NCBI GenBank assembly: GCA_964503885.1
Contig: CAZDCD010000021.1
Span: 14,150-78,149 of the forward strand
Direction of reading: 5' to 3'
Length of the DNA stretch: 64,000 nucleotides
DNA from: CAZDCD01 sp964503885
GTDB taxonomy: Bacteria; Bacteroidota; Bacteroidia; Bacteroidales; UBA10428
The position numbers were made by a program, and so were the translations under genes. The notes under the pieces were generated by a model that was not told the origin of the DNA, ran no database searches, and worked only from the letters and a program-made list of their open reading frames with translations. Shown here piece by piece: positions 43,945-54,500 of the stretch (its first letter is position 1; each line of letters opens with the position of its first letter).

Positions 43945-44422
43945 CCTGCGAATACTGTTACCAGTGACATTTCGGAAATAAACCGGACAGTATAGTTGAA
44001 CCTGCAACTGCCATTGTTGAAGATTTGCCGGAATATCAGAAAATTGGCGTTAACACATTTTAACATCTCCCGTATACTAATTCTCTAAACATTTTCGTAT
44101 AGTTGTTGTTTGCATTAATAAGGACATCATGATTTTTTGATAACACGTTCATTGATTCAATGGAAATTTAAAGCTTTAGACAGGAAAAGAACAAGTTATT
44201 AACAACTCTTTACACATGAATTGAAGCATGTTTATAAAAATTCTGCCTTACAGATTTTTAGGTGCAAAATGAAGCACATAATACTTTGATTGCGTGTAAA
44301 ATATAAAATGGTGATCTGGATCATCGTTGAGAGGTAAGCAACATCACTTCCTTTTACTTGTTGGCTGATTCACCATTTTGTACATTTGACAATATCAACC
44401 GGGCAACTTAAAACTACTGATC
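43945..44422. other. Long AT-rich intergenic stretch
   Basis: No gene is recognised in these 478 bases. The last part carries the promoter of the small coiled-coil gene. No structured RNA was evident by eye, although the stretch is long enough to hold a small RNA. Confidence 0.35.
44357..44388 (+). promoter_or_regulatory. Promoter of small coiled-coil gene
   Basis: TACATTTG at 44381-44388 with CTTG at 44357-44360 20 bases upstream fits the Bacteroidetes -33/-7 pair well. The start codon is at 44423. Confidence 0.65.
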
Positions 44423-44629
44423 ATGCTTGAAGTAAAGTATAATATTAAAAATCTCATTTCCAATATCTATGAATGTCAGAAGAAGATCATCATCAACAAA
44501 AGATTCATTCGGGAACTGGAAAATGAGGGAAACGACACCATCAAGCTTAGAAATGAAATAACAGATCTTGAGAAAAAGATCCATGATTATCAGAAAGAAC
44601 TCAGGAAAAAATACCAGTTTTCTTACTGA
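44423..44629 (+). CDS. Small coiled-coil protein of unknown function
   Basis: A 68-residue, highly charged, all-helical protein with Leu/Ile heptads across about 15-60 (FIRELENEGNDTIKLRNEIT), ending YQFSY. It has no signal peptide and no membrane segment. It has a well-matched promoter 35 bases upstream and a terminator 32 bases after the stop, so it is a separate, probably well-expressed transcript. I do not recognise the family. Confidence 0.65.
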   Translation: MLEVKYNIKNLISNIYECQKKIIINKRFIRELENEGNDTIKLRNEITDLEKKIHDYQKELRKKYQFSY

Positions 44630-44660
44630 CAGGTCATTTGTAAGAACAATCTTTTACACG

Positions 44661-44691
44661 AAACCATTTCATCCCCGAGATGGTTTTTTTT
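44661..44691 (+). terminator. Terminator of small coiled-coil gene
   Basis: AAACCAT (44661-44667) pairs with ATGGTTT (44680-44686), followed by further T residues. Confidence 0.65.
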
Positions 44692-44809
44692 ATTTTACAA
44701 AATCGTAAAATTTCATGGCCGGAAAACAGTGTTCCTGCCGGCAAAAGTTTTTCCAGCTGATGAAGAAGGGTTATATTTACCCTATGCGATCTGAAAACTT
44801 ACCTCCACA

Positions 44810-45442
44810 ATGAAAAAAGTATACCCGGTCTATTTTGTGCTGATCTGTTTCTGTATTCCGCTATCCGGACAGCAAGAAACAAAAACACTGTTCGGTAAGA
44901 ACAAGCCTGAACCTGCGTGGGGTTCTTTCTTCGGCCCTGATATTAAGATTACACAATTTAACGGTCAGTTAACCCCTTACGCCGGCCTCAGGTGGGCTTA
45001 TCTTGTAAATCATAAATTGGCTTTCGGCATCAGCGGGGGCGGAATCCTCGGCAACAAAGCCTTCCGGGGCACAGGAACTCAGGGTATGCCGGCGGATTTT
45101 CACCCGCTCTGCGCCTATGGAGGGTTATACCTCGATCATTATATCCACCTGAATGCTCCTGTAATGATATCCTTTCCGACAACAATAGGAGCCGGCGGCA
45201 TTTTAATTTTTGAAGATGAGCTCGATCCGTTACTCGGTAAGGTCGAGAAGAAATTTGTGGAAGGAACTCCCTGCTTTATTTTTGAACCTTCGGTAAGCGC
45301 AGAGATCCTTTTGCTGAGCTACCTGCGGATGGGTATCGGGGCAGGCTATCGTTTGGCAATGGGCGTTGACCTTACACAGCTCGGGAATAAAGATATTTCA
45401 GGTGTTGCAATAACTTTCAGCCTGAAGGCTGGCATGTTTTAA
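44810..45442 (+). CDS. Outer-membrane beta-barrel-like protein
   Basis: A 210-residue protein with a signal peptide (MKKVYPVYFVLICFCIPLSGQ). The mature part alternates polar and apolar residues with many Gly and aromatic residues (YAGLRWAYLV, LAFGISGGGILG, RMGIGAGYRLAMG) and ends in KAGMF, with a terminal Phe. This fits a small eight-stranded outer-membrane barrel. The family and role are not identified. It ends 25 bases before the convergent lpdA. Confidence 0.65.
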   Translation: MKKVYPVYFVLICFCIPLSGQQETKTLFGKNKPEPAWGSFFGPDIKITQFNGQLTPYAGLRWAYLVNHKLAFGISGGGILGNKAFRGTGTQGMPADFHPLCAYGGLYLDHYIHLNAPVMISFPTTIGAGGILIFEDELDPLLGKVEKKFVEGTPCFIFEPSVSAEILLLSYLRMGIGAGYRLAMGVDLTQLGNKDISGVAITFSLKAGMF

Positions 45443-45467
45443 ACAAACACCCTGATACAGGAATTAT

Positions 45468-46859
45468 TTACAGGTGTATTACCTCTCCGTATGCCGCAGC
45501 AGCAGCTTCCATGATCGCTTCGGACATTGTGGGATGAGGATGTACTGATTTGATGATCTCCATTCCTGTGGTCTCCAGGTTTCTGGCCACAACTATTTCT
45601 CCGATGAGTTCGGTAACGTTGTACCCGATCATATGGGCTCCGAGCAGTTCACCATATCTACTATCGAAGATCAGTTTTACAAAACCTTCTTTTTGTCCTG
45701 CAGCACTTGCTTTACCTGATGCCGTATACGGAAATTTTCCTACCTTAATATCGTATCCCTGTTCTTTTGCCTGTTTTTCCGTGAATCCGACCGAAGCGAT
45801 TTCAGGACTGGTATACGTACAAGCCGGGACATTCCTGTAATTTAAAGGCTGGGGACTATGCCCGGCAATTTTTTCCACACACACAATTCCTTCTGCGGAG
45901 GCAACATGAGCCAGTGCAGGTCCGTGCACAATATCACCAATAGCATATATACCCTCAACATTTGTCCGGCAAAACTCATCGATCTTTATCTTCCCGTTTT
46001 CAATTTCAATGCCAAGATCTTCAATACCAATTCCTTCGATATTTGGCGTGATCCCCACAGCCGAAAGGACAATATCGGCTTCCTGTGTCTCCGTACCTTT
46101 CTTTGTTTTGATCCGGACCTTGCATTTTTTACCCCCGGTATCAACTGATTCGACCGTTGAATCAGTCAATACCGTCATGCCTGATTTTTTAAACGATCGC
46201 TCCAGTTGTTTTGAAACCTCCTCATCCTCAAGAGGCACTAAAGTGGGCATGAATTCAACGAGTGTAACCTTTGTCCCCAAAGTATGGTAAAAGTAAGCGA
46301 ATTCACTCCCTATGGCTCCGGAACCAACCACAATCATTGATTCTGGTAATTTCTTCAAAACCATAGCTTTGCGGTAACCGATTATCTTTTCTCCGTCTTG
46401 TTTCAGGTTGGGAAGTTCACGGGAACGGGCCCCTGTGGCGATGATGACATGCCCGGCATTTACCTGGCTTTTTTCCCCGTTCTTAGTGGTTACCTCAACG
46501 GTATTCTTGTTCACCAGTTTCCCTGACCCCGCGATAAGTTCAATCTTATTTTTTTTAAACAGAAATTGCACACCCTTGCTCATGCCATCGGCTATTTCAC
46601 GGCTTCTGCTTACCACAGAAGCAAAGTCGGGAGTTACCTCTCCTTTCACTATGATGCCGTAATCAACGGAATGTTGCATATTTCTGAACACCTGGGCACT
46701 TTTGAGAAGCGCCTTGGTGGGGATGCATCCCCAGTTCAGGCAAATACCTCCAAGCTCACTTCGTTCCACTACACCAACCTTCATTCCAAGCTGTGAAGCC
46801 CTGATGGCGGCAACATAACCTCCGGGACCGCTTCCGATGATAAGAATATCGTAATTCAT
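45468..46859 (-). CDS. lpdA: Dihydrolipoyl dehydrogenase
   Basis: A 463-residue FAD flavoenzyme that reoxidises dihydrolipoamide with NAD+, the E3 of 2-oxoacid dehydrogenases and L-protein of the glycine cleavage system. The redox pair is C40 and C45 in GGICLNWGCIPTKA. The FAD motif IIGSGPGGYVAAIRA is at the N-terminus, the NAD motif is GSGAIGSEFA, and the C-terminal active-site HPHPTMSEA is present. Length is normal. A minus-strand TATTTTTG at 46916-46909 could be its -7 element. It is a lone gene, so it probably serves several complexes, including GcvP. Confidence 0.95.
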   Translation of the reverse strand: MNYDILIIGSGPGGYVAAIRASQLGMKVGVVERSELGGICLNWGCIPTKALLKSAQVFRNMQHSVDYGIIVKGEVTPDFASVVSRSREIADGMSKGVQFLFKKNKIELIAGSGKLVNKNTVEVTTKNGEKSQVNAGHVIIATGARSRELPNLKQDGEKIIGYRKAMVLKKLPESMIVVGSGAIGSEFAYFYHTLGTKVTLVEFMPTLVPLEDEEVSKQLERSFKKSGMTVLTDSTVESVDTGGKKCKVRIKTKKGTETQEADIVLSAVGITPNIEGIGIEDLGIEIENGKIKIDEFCRTNVEGIYAIGDIVHGPALAHVASAEGIVCVEKIAGHSPQPLNYRNVPACTYTSPEIASVGFTEKQAKEQGYDIKVGKFPYTASGKASAAGQKEGFVKLIFDSRYGELLGAHMIGYNVTELIGEIVVARNLETTGMEIIKSVHPHPTMSEAIMEAAAAAYGEVIHL

Positions 46860-47024
46860 AATCGATTATTTGAGTTTGATCAATGTTTTTTAGAATTGTT
46901 TTAAATAACAAAAATACCGGAAATTTCAAACTTATTAAAGAAATAAACCCATTAAATGCATGCGCCAAATAAGGTAATATTAGTATCTTTCTTGAGTTAT
47001 ACAGAACTGTTCAAATTCGAATTT

Positions 47025-49265
47025 ATGGTGGTTTGCAGGGTATTTTTTATCCTTTATGTCACAACAGTTTTATGTACCGGCATATTATCTGCACAGGAAA
47101 CTCAGGAAAACAGACCGAAAATAGGGCTGGTGTTAAGTGGCGGGGCTGCCAAAGGTATTTCACACATCGGAGTATTAAAAGTTCTCGAGGAGGCGGGAAT
47201 TAGCGTCGACTATATCGGAGGTACAAGCATGGGGAGCATCGTAGGAGGATTGTATGCAACAGGGTATGATGCCGCTGCACTGGAAAAGCTTGCACTTACA
47301 CAGGACTGGACAGCCCTTCTGGGTGATGCAGTTCCGTTGTCGAGTATCTCGATTGAAGAAAAAAATGAGCTGCAGAAATATTTCCTGTCCTTTCCGGCCC
47401 AGGGATTCCGTATTTCTTTGCCTACAGGACTGAAGGCCGGTCAGAATATTTCTATGCTGTTGTCAGGCCTGATGTGGTCATACCACAATATCAACGATTT
47501 CAGCAAATTGCCGATACCTTTTCTTTGTGTGGCTACTGACATTGTGGAAGGCAGGGAGGTTGTGCTTAAAGAAGGCTATCTCCCCGATGCAATTCGGGCC
47601 AGCATGGCTATCCCTACAATATTTACTCCTGTTACCATTGATGATCATCTGCTGGTAGACGGCGGTGTGATCAATAATTTCCCGGTTAAAGATGTGATTG
47701 ATATGGGAACGGATATCATTATAGGCGTCGATTGTGGATTCAGGGCATACAAGAAAGATGAGATTACCACGATGGCTGCGGTACTTGAACAATCGCTTTA
47801 TGTATTGGCAGCGGAAAAAAACGAAACCAATAAAAGCCTGTGTGACATATTGATAGAACCTGATTTTGAAGGCAACGAAGCGATTAGCTTTTCGAATGCA
47901 CAGGGGCTGATTAACACAGGAGAACTGGCTGCCAGGAAGCATTTCACCGAACTCAAACGACTTGCCGATTCAATCAATGGCATTTACGGAAAACGCGAAT
48001 TCAAAAAATACCAGCCTGTCCACGATATCCTTATCAACTCCATCGAGATCGAAGGCCTGCAAAATGTATCGGAAAATCTGCTGCTGGGCAAACTTAAGAT
48101 CAAGATCCCTTCAAGACTAACGTTGAGCGAGCTGAATTCAGCAATCAACAGGGCATTCGGAACTCAGTTTTTCGAGACCGTCACCTACAGGTTTGACAGA
48201 AACGAAAATGGCAACGTCCTCAGGATAAGAGTAAAAGAAAAACCAAGCATGTTGTTCAGGGTTGGGGGTCACTACGATTCTGATTTCGATGCCAGCCTGC
48301 TATTTAACGCCGTGTTGCGAAATGCATTCATCAAAGGCTCAAAACTGTCATTTGACATTAAGCTTGGAAGAAATCCGGCTTTCGAGGCGAAGTATCTTCT
48401 TGCTACGAGTTACAAATCTTCGCCCAGGCTGAGTATCCTGGCGCCTGCATGGAAATTGGGCTGGGTGCCCGATCTTGAACTCCTGTTCAGTTATAGAAAT
48501 TATGAGACCTATTCATTCAGTGAGGGACGGAAGATAGCACGATTCGATTACCTGAATACATCGGCGGGATTAAACCTGAAAAGCAACCTCTCAAACACGC
48601 ATGAGTTGGGACTCGGCACACTATTCGAATATACGCGTATCCATCCGGATATATACAATCAGCCCGGCCTCTCCGACATCTATAATTTGAGTATGAATGT
48701 AAACCTGTACCTGAAAATGGAAACATACAATAAATTCGTCTACCCCACAAAAGGTATCAGGTCATACACCAGGCTCGAATATGTGCAGGACCTGGATGCC
48801 AGGACGTATTCCAACATTTACCGTGTAACCACGAGGTTTACAAAAGCAACTCCATTATCCAACCGGTTGTCGCTGCTGTCATGCGTTTACGCAGGATACA
48901 TCAACGGAGATTCGGTTCCGCCTGATTATCTATATTATTCCGGGGGACTGGTTCTCAATGATTACCAGATCGGCGTATTTCCATTCGTAGGTATGGAGTT
49001 GTTTGAACTGTCCGATAAAAACGCAGTGACCCTGGGGCTCGATCTGCAATACGAATTCTTAAAAAATCAGGTTATTCAGTTACGGGCAAATGTGGGCAAA
49101 ACCACCCACAATTTTAACGATCTTTACTCAGGCAGCAACTATGACTTCGGGTATGGGCTGACATACGGTTTCAGAAGTCCTATCGGTCCCCTTGAATTTA
49201 CCCTCATGAAGAACAACCGGAGAAAAGGAATTCTGACCTATGTGAATATAGGGTTTTGGTTTTAA
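47025..49265 (+). CDS. Patatin-like phospholipase with POTRA and outer-membrane barrel
   Basis: About 746 residues from ATG 47025, chosen because MVVCRVFFILYVTTVLCTG is a good signal peptide (the ORF extends to 46956). The patatin domain has the oxyanion box SGGAAKGISHIG, nucleophile S68 in GGTSMGS and catalytic D212 in LLVDGGVINNFP, so the Ser-Asp dyad is intact. A POTRA-like segment (about 335-410) and a 16-stranded Omp85-type barrel (about 415-746) follow. This order matches PlpD/type Vd proteins, in which the barrel carries the lipase across the outer membrane. In Bacteroidetes the lipase may remain in the periplasm or be surface-exposed. Likely substrates are phospholipids. Confidence 0.9.
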   Translation: MVVCRVFFILYVTTVLCTGILSAQETQENRPKIGLVLSGGAAKGISHIGVLKVLEEAGISVDYIGGTSMGSIVGGLYATGYDAAALEKLALTQDWTALLGDAVPLSSISIEEKNELQKYFLSFPAQGFRISLPTGLKAGQNISMLLSGLMWSYHNINDFSKLPIPFLCVATDIVEGREVVLKEGYLPDAIRASMAIPTIFTPVTIDDHLLVDGGVINNFPVKDVIDMGTDIIIGVDCGFRAYKKDEITTMAAVLEQSLYVLAAEKNETNKSLCDILIEPDFEGNEAISFSNAQGLINTGELAARKHFTELKRLADSINGIYGKREFKKYQPVHDILINSIEIEGLQNVSENLLLGKLKIKIPSRLTLSELNSAINRAFGTQFFETVTYRFDRNENGNVLRIRVKEKPSMLFRVGGHYDSDFDASLLFNAVLRNAFIKGSKLSFDIKLGRNPAFEAKYLLATSYKSSPRLSILAPAWKLGWVPDLELLFSYRNYETYSFSEGRKIARFDYLNTSAGLNLKSNLSNTHELGLGTLFEYTRIHPDIYNQPGLSDIYNLSMNVNLYLKMETYNKFVYPTKGIRSYTRLEYVQDLDARTYSNIYRVTTRFTKATPLSNRLSLLSCVYAGYINGDSVPPDYLYYSGGLVLNDYQIGVFPFVGMELFELSDKNAVTLGLDLQYEFLKNQVIQLRANVGKTTHNFNDLYSGSNYDFGYGLTYGFRSPIGPLEFTLMKNNRRKGILTYVNIGFWF

Positions 49266-49274
49266 AAGCTGTAT

Positions 49275-50366
49275 TTATGATTGCGGAAACAGGGAAAGGA
49301 TCTTTCCGGCCGCGGCAAAGGAGCTTATCCTGTCGTTTAACACTTCCTTCTCGAGTTCAGGTAGTAGTCTGGACACCGCTTCAGTATGATAAAAACGATC
49401 CTTAAGGCTTTGATTTATTGATTCGTACATCCAGTAAAGCGATTGCTTTGTTCTGTTGTTCTTAAAATAGCTATTTTCAGTACATGTTTTTTTATAATCG
49501 AGGACTGCCTGCCATATTTCCTCAATGCCTGAACCGGAAACCGAAGAACAGGTAAAAACCATGGGCAGCCATCCCGATTCGGGTGCCGGGTAAAGATGAA
49601 GAGCAGCGCTGAAATCATTCTTCGCGCGCTCAGCTTTCCGGATATTTGTCCCGTCGCATTTGGTAATTGCAATGGCATCTGCCATTTCAATGATGCCTCT
49701 TTTCATACCCTGTAACTCATCGCCAGCCCCCGGCAACATAAGCAGCAGGAAAAAATCAACCATAGAATGTACTGCAGTTTCTGACTGACCCACCCCCACT
49801 GTTTCGACAAAAATAACATCAAATCCCGCAGCTTCACATAAAAGTATAGCCTCTCTTGTCTTCCGTGCAACACCTCCGAGTGTTCCGGCTGAAGGAGAGG
49901 GACGGATGAAGGCATTCGGATCTGCAGAAAGTTCCTCCATCCTGGTTTTATCACCTAAAATACTGCCTTTGGATTTTTCACTGCTGGGATCGATGGCCAA
50001 TACAGCAAGGTGATGATTCCTGCCCGTTAACCTTTTACCCAGCAATTCGATAAACGTACTTTTGCCTACTCCCGGAATGCCGGTAATGCCTACGCGTATT
50101 GAATTCCCCGCATAGGGAAGGCATCTTTCAATGACCTGCCGGGCAAGTTCGGAATGACCCGGCAACAGGCTTTCAACAAGCGTAATCGCCTGGCTAAGGA
50201 TAACCCGGTTATGTGCAAGAATTCCGTCGACAAATTCATCGGCAGAATACTGCTTTTTCTTCTTTTCTTTATAACGCTTTAATGCATCTTCACTCACCGA
50301 AGATCTCTGACGAACACCATGTTGTATACTCAGCGCGCTTTTATCAGGGTTTTTCCTTTTGCCCAT
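49275..50366 (-). CDS. meaB: Methylmalonyl-CoA mutase-associated GTPase MeaB
   Basis: A G3E-family GTPase that loads and protects the cobalamin cofactor of methylmalonyl-CoA mutase. The Walker A is GITGIPGVGKSTF, and later motifs are LAIDPSSEKSKGSILGDKTRM, ETVGVGQSE and a TKCD-type NKxD. The C-terminal dimerisation arm is present. The start MGKRKNPDKSALS at 50366 is preferred to the ORF start at 50396. It overlaps the DUF1573 gene by 23 bases and follows it on the same strand. The mutase itself is not in the window. The carboxylase operon at 26-29.5 kb supplies the methylmalonyl-CoA side. Confidence 0.92.
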   Translation of the reverse strand: MGKRKNPDKSALSIQHGVRQRSSVSEDALKRYKEKKKKQYSADEFVDGILAHNRVILSQAITLVESLLPGHSELARQVIERCLPYAGNSIRVGITGIPGVGKSTFIELLGKRLTGRNHHLAVLAIDPSSEKSKGSILGDKTRMEELSADPNAFIRPSPSAGTLGGVARKTREAILLCEAAGFDVIFVETVGVGQSETAVHSMVDFFLLLMLPGAGDELQGMKRGIIEMADAIAITKCDGTNIRKAERAKNDFSAALHLYPAPESGWLPMVFTCSSVSGSGIEEIWQAVLDYKKTCTENSYFKNNRTKQSLYWMYESINQSLKDRFYHTEAVSRLLPELEKEVLNDRISSFAAAGKILSLFPQS

Positions 50367-51468
50367 TAGTATCCGATGATTCATTCGTAGTGACAAACCC
50401 TTCCAGCCAGAATATTTTCTTATAATTCTTTGGATCGTTCGTGATCACGGTAATTGCATATTTCTGGTTCCCGCTTTTACCGGTCGAATTAAACCTGGCT
50501 TTTATGGTCGCAGATTTTCCGGGTATAATCCTCGTTTCTGATGGTTGTACAACCGTACAACCGCATGAAGCCCTGACTTTTCGAATCAGGAGGTCCGATC
50601 TGCCTGTGTTTTCAAGGGTATATTCATGCTCAACTACCTGTCCGGGCTCGATGGTTCCGAAATTAAATCTTTCGGAACTAAAAGTGACTCTCGGGGCATC
50701 TGCAAGATCCTGTGCGGTAAGTTGTGAAAAATCCTCCTTCAATACTGCCGTCACTGTAAGGATATTATTGGGAACCGTCCGTCCGTTGATCAGTACTTCT
50801 ATCCTGTCGATCACATAATCCCACTCATCGAGGTTTTTAGTGGAATACTTCACTTCAATATATCCTTTTTCACCCGGATTCAGTTTTTCGGGAACCGATT
50901 TAATGGCAATATAATCAGGAACATTCTTAAATCCCAGTGTTAACGCCTGGTCCGATGATGAGGCAATCCCTAAGGTCTTTTTGCTTTCCGCACCTTTGTA
51001 CATCGAACCGAAAGCCACATGTATGTTTTTGATCTTTAAGCCATCAATTGCATATTTATACGCTTCTTCAACCAGTGAATCTCCGACCACATTGCCGCTG
51101 ATCCATAAAACCACATTATGGTTTTCTGCGTTGCTGGATACGGTTACGGATTTTTTAAAAGACCCGGGCCTGTTCTTGGGATTATAGATGACTTTTATTG
51201 ACCCGCTCTTCCCCGGGATTACCGGTTCTCTGGTATATTCAGGCGTGGTGCAGCCACACGAGGGCTTAACCTGCGAAATCACCAGCGGAAAATTTCCGCT
51301 GTTCGTAAAGTTGAACGTAAAGTCCACCGGTCCGTCTGTCTCAAGGATCATTCCAAAATCATGCTCCATGGTATCAAAACTTATTTTTGCCCTGGAAGGT
51401 TGTGCATCAGTGAATTGTATTGCAGCTGCCGTTGACAGAAAAACGATGAAAAAATGAAAAGTTTTCAT
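50344..51468 (-). CDS. Secreted protein with two DUF1573 domains
   Basis: A 374-residue protein with a signal peptide (MKTFHFFIVFLSTAAAIQF). It has two Ig-like DUF1573 domains, at about 28-125 and 265-365, each with the family hallmark SCGCT followed by a strand ending IPGKSG or IPGKSA. The middle (about 135-255) is a third beta-rich domain. DUF1573 proteins are common periplasmic or outer-surface proteins of Bacteroidetes and have no established biochemistry. The 3' end overlaps meaB, but a shared function is not apparent. A minus-strand TAAATTTG lies at 51512-51505. Confidence 0.85.
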   Translation of the reverse strand: MKTFHFFIVFLSTAAAIQFTDAQPSRAKISFDTMEHDFGMILETDGPVDFTFNFTNSGNFPLVISQVKPSCGCTTPEYTREPVIPGKSGSIKVIYNPKNRPGSFKKSVTVSSNAENHNVVLWISGNVVGDSLVEEAYKYAIDGLKIKNIHVAFGSMYKGAESKKTLGIASSSDQALTLGFKNVPDYIAIKSVPEKLNPGEKGYIEVKYSTKNLDEWDYVIDRIEVLINGRTVPNNILTVTAVLKEDFSQLTAQDLADAPRVTFSSERFNFGTIEPGQVVEHEYTLENTGRSDLLIRKVRASCGCTVVQPSETRIIPGKSATIKARFNSTGKSGNQKYAITVITNDPKNYKKIFWLEGFVTTNESSDTNGQKEKP

Positions 51469-51573
51469 GTTATAGCGTTATATTGATTGAACCTTCAGAA
51501 TAAACAAATTTATGGAAATTAGTATAGAATAGTTTAATTTTATGATTTGATATTTTCAGATATTGAGGAATTC

Positions 51574-54500
51574 ATGTTGAGAAAGAGAAAGACCACCTTA
51601 ATTCTGCTGGTATGTACTTTTATTGTACAGGTTGTATCCGCACAGTTCTACAACGGACTTAAAATGACATTTGGCAAGAACCGTGTGCAATACAACGATT
51701 TTTACTGGTCGTTTTACAGGCATGAAAAATTCGATGTTTACTTTAACCAGGACGGAATTCAGCTTGCGCAATATACGGCCGATTTTGCTGAAAAGGAACT
51801 GTCAGAGATCGAAGCTTTTTTTGATTATGTGCTCGACAGCAGGATCATATTTATTGTATACAATAAGCTTTCTGACTTCAGGCAAAGCAATATTGGCCTT
51901 GTTACCGGAAGGGACGAATACAACATTGGCGGAATTACCAATGTGAGCAGAAATAAAGTATTCCTGTACTACGAAGGTGACTATACCAAACTCGAAGAAC
52001 AGATCAGGGGCGCAATTGCAAAGGTTGTTATTTATGAGATGTTATACGGCTTTGAGTTCAAAGACAATATTGCCAATTCTACCCTGCTCAATCTCCCCAG
52101 CTGGTATTTTGACGGACTTATTTCATATGTTTCCGTGAAATGGAACTTTGATCTCGAGAACAAGGTCAAGGATGGCATCGTAAATGAACGTTATGAAAAG
52201 TTCAATAAACTTACCGGTGAAGATGCCATAATTGCAGGTCATTCGTTCTGGAGGTTTATTGCTGAAACATACGGAGAGTCAGTTATTCCAAATATAATTT
52301 ATCTCACCCGGATAAATAAGAATCCAAACTCAGGATTCCTTTATGTTTTGGGTTTATCACTCAAAGAACTCTCTTACGAATGGACGGGATTTTATATGAA
52401 CAAATATGCCGGTGATGAGACCGGGGACAAAATGCCCGATACCGGGCAAATCTTGAAAAAACCACGGAAAAAACTTGTTTTTCAAAATATAAAAGTCAGT
52501 CCCTCAGGAGATTATATTGTATATGTTACAAACAACCTTGGTCGGTATATAATATGGTTATACAATACCAAAACCCATAAGAAAAAAAAGATCATTAAAA
52601 AAGAATACAGGCTCCAGCAGATCACCGATTATTCTTATCCGGTACTGGCCTGGCATCCTTCAGGCCGGATACTCACCTTTATCACCGAAGAAAAAGGCGG
52701 ATTAAAGCTCTATTACTATACACCCGGGAATAAAGAGATGGCAGTCAGGAACCTCTTGTATTTCGACAAGGTGCTGGACTTTTCATTCAATAATGACGGA
52801 AGCCTTCTTGTATTATCGGCTGTAAAACAGGGGAAAACAGATATTTACGTACATACCCTTGCTGCCGGTACAAATTTTCAGGTTACCAATGATATTGCCG
52901 GAGATTTTCATCCCAGGTTCATCTCCAATTCCGGTCAGATTATTTTCAGTTCAGACCGGGTCACAGACTCCTTAAGCAGCGAAGAAAAAATAACGCGCCC
53001 CGGACTGACCACAGACCTGTTTATTTATGATTACAAAGGAAGATCAGATTTCTTAATGAGATTATCGGATAATAAATACATCAACAAAGATTACCCTGCT
53101 GAACTCAGGCCAAACACATTTCTTCAGCTCAGTGACAAGAGCGGAATCGTTAACCGGTATATTTCAGAATTCGACAGTACCATCAGCGTGGTGGATACTA
53201 CCATTCATTACCGCTATATTGCACGAACCAGTCCGGTTACCAACTATACCCGGAATATCCTTGAACAGGATTACAACCAAAAGGCAGGTGTGCTCGGAGA
53301 TATAATCTTTAACAAAGGCAGATACTATATGTTTCAGAATCCGCCGGAAACCGGATCAGATATCGTGAGTCCGGTACCGGTAACCGATTTCAGAAAAAAA
53401 TATACGGCCTACCTTAAACAACAGGACAGCATCAGGAACACAAAACTTCAGGTAATAAACATACAGGAAATAGCCGACAACCAGGTAATTACTGACCAGT
53501 CCGATACTCTTGAACTGGGGAACTACAAGATCGATATCAACAACTATATTTTCGAACGGGAAAAAATAAATTTTTACAACACACAACTGAAGAGTAAAAA
53601 CATCCGCCTCGAGATGGATACTACCAAAAACAAGCGCCCCAAAATCAGGATCTATCAGACTTCATTTTATCAGAATTTTATTGTGAACCAGATTGATTTC
53701 AGTTTCCTGAATGAATCATACCAGGCTTTTACAGGAGGCGCGGTGTATTTTAATCCGGGAATGAATGTGTTGTTCAAGCTGGGCACAAACGACCTGTTTG
53801 AAGACTATAAAATCACCGGCGGTTTTAGGTTATCGCCTGATTTCGACAGTAATGAATACCTGCTGAGTTTCGAAAACCTGAAAAAACGGGTCGACAAATC
53901 GATTATTTTTCACCGGCAGGCATTTAAAAATATTGTAAACGGCAGCGATAACCTGAATTACCTTGTAAAAACGCACTCTCATGAATTATCGTACATCATA
54001 AAATACCCGTTCAATCAGGTAATATCCCTTGCTGCCACTTTCACTTACCGGAACGACAGAACAGTATACCTTGCCTACGATCCGAATTCTCTCGAAAAAC
54101 CTGGTATTTACAAAAACTGGTTTGGAGTAAAGCTGGAGCATGTTTTTGACAACACGTTTTTCCTGGGTACCAATCTCTACAGTGGCACCAGGTATAAAAT
54201 ATTTGCAGAGTTTTACCAGCAATTCGACGGAAATTTTGACGATCTCGTGGTTTTTGGCGCCGATTTCAGGCATTACCTTAAGATTCATCGGACACTGATA
54301 TGGGCGAATCGTTTTGCAGCCAGTACCTCACAAGGTTCAAGCCGGTTGATTTACTATCTGGGCGGGGTGGACAACTGGACCAATCTTACTCCGCTAAAAA
54401 CGCCCACATTCATTCCCCTGTCAGAGGTACCTATTGATACTAAAGAAAACTATGTCTATCAGGCCGTAGCTACCAATATGAGGGGATTTTCACAGAATAT

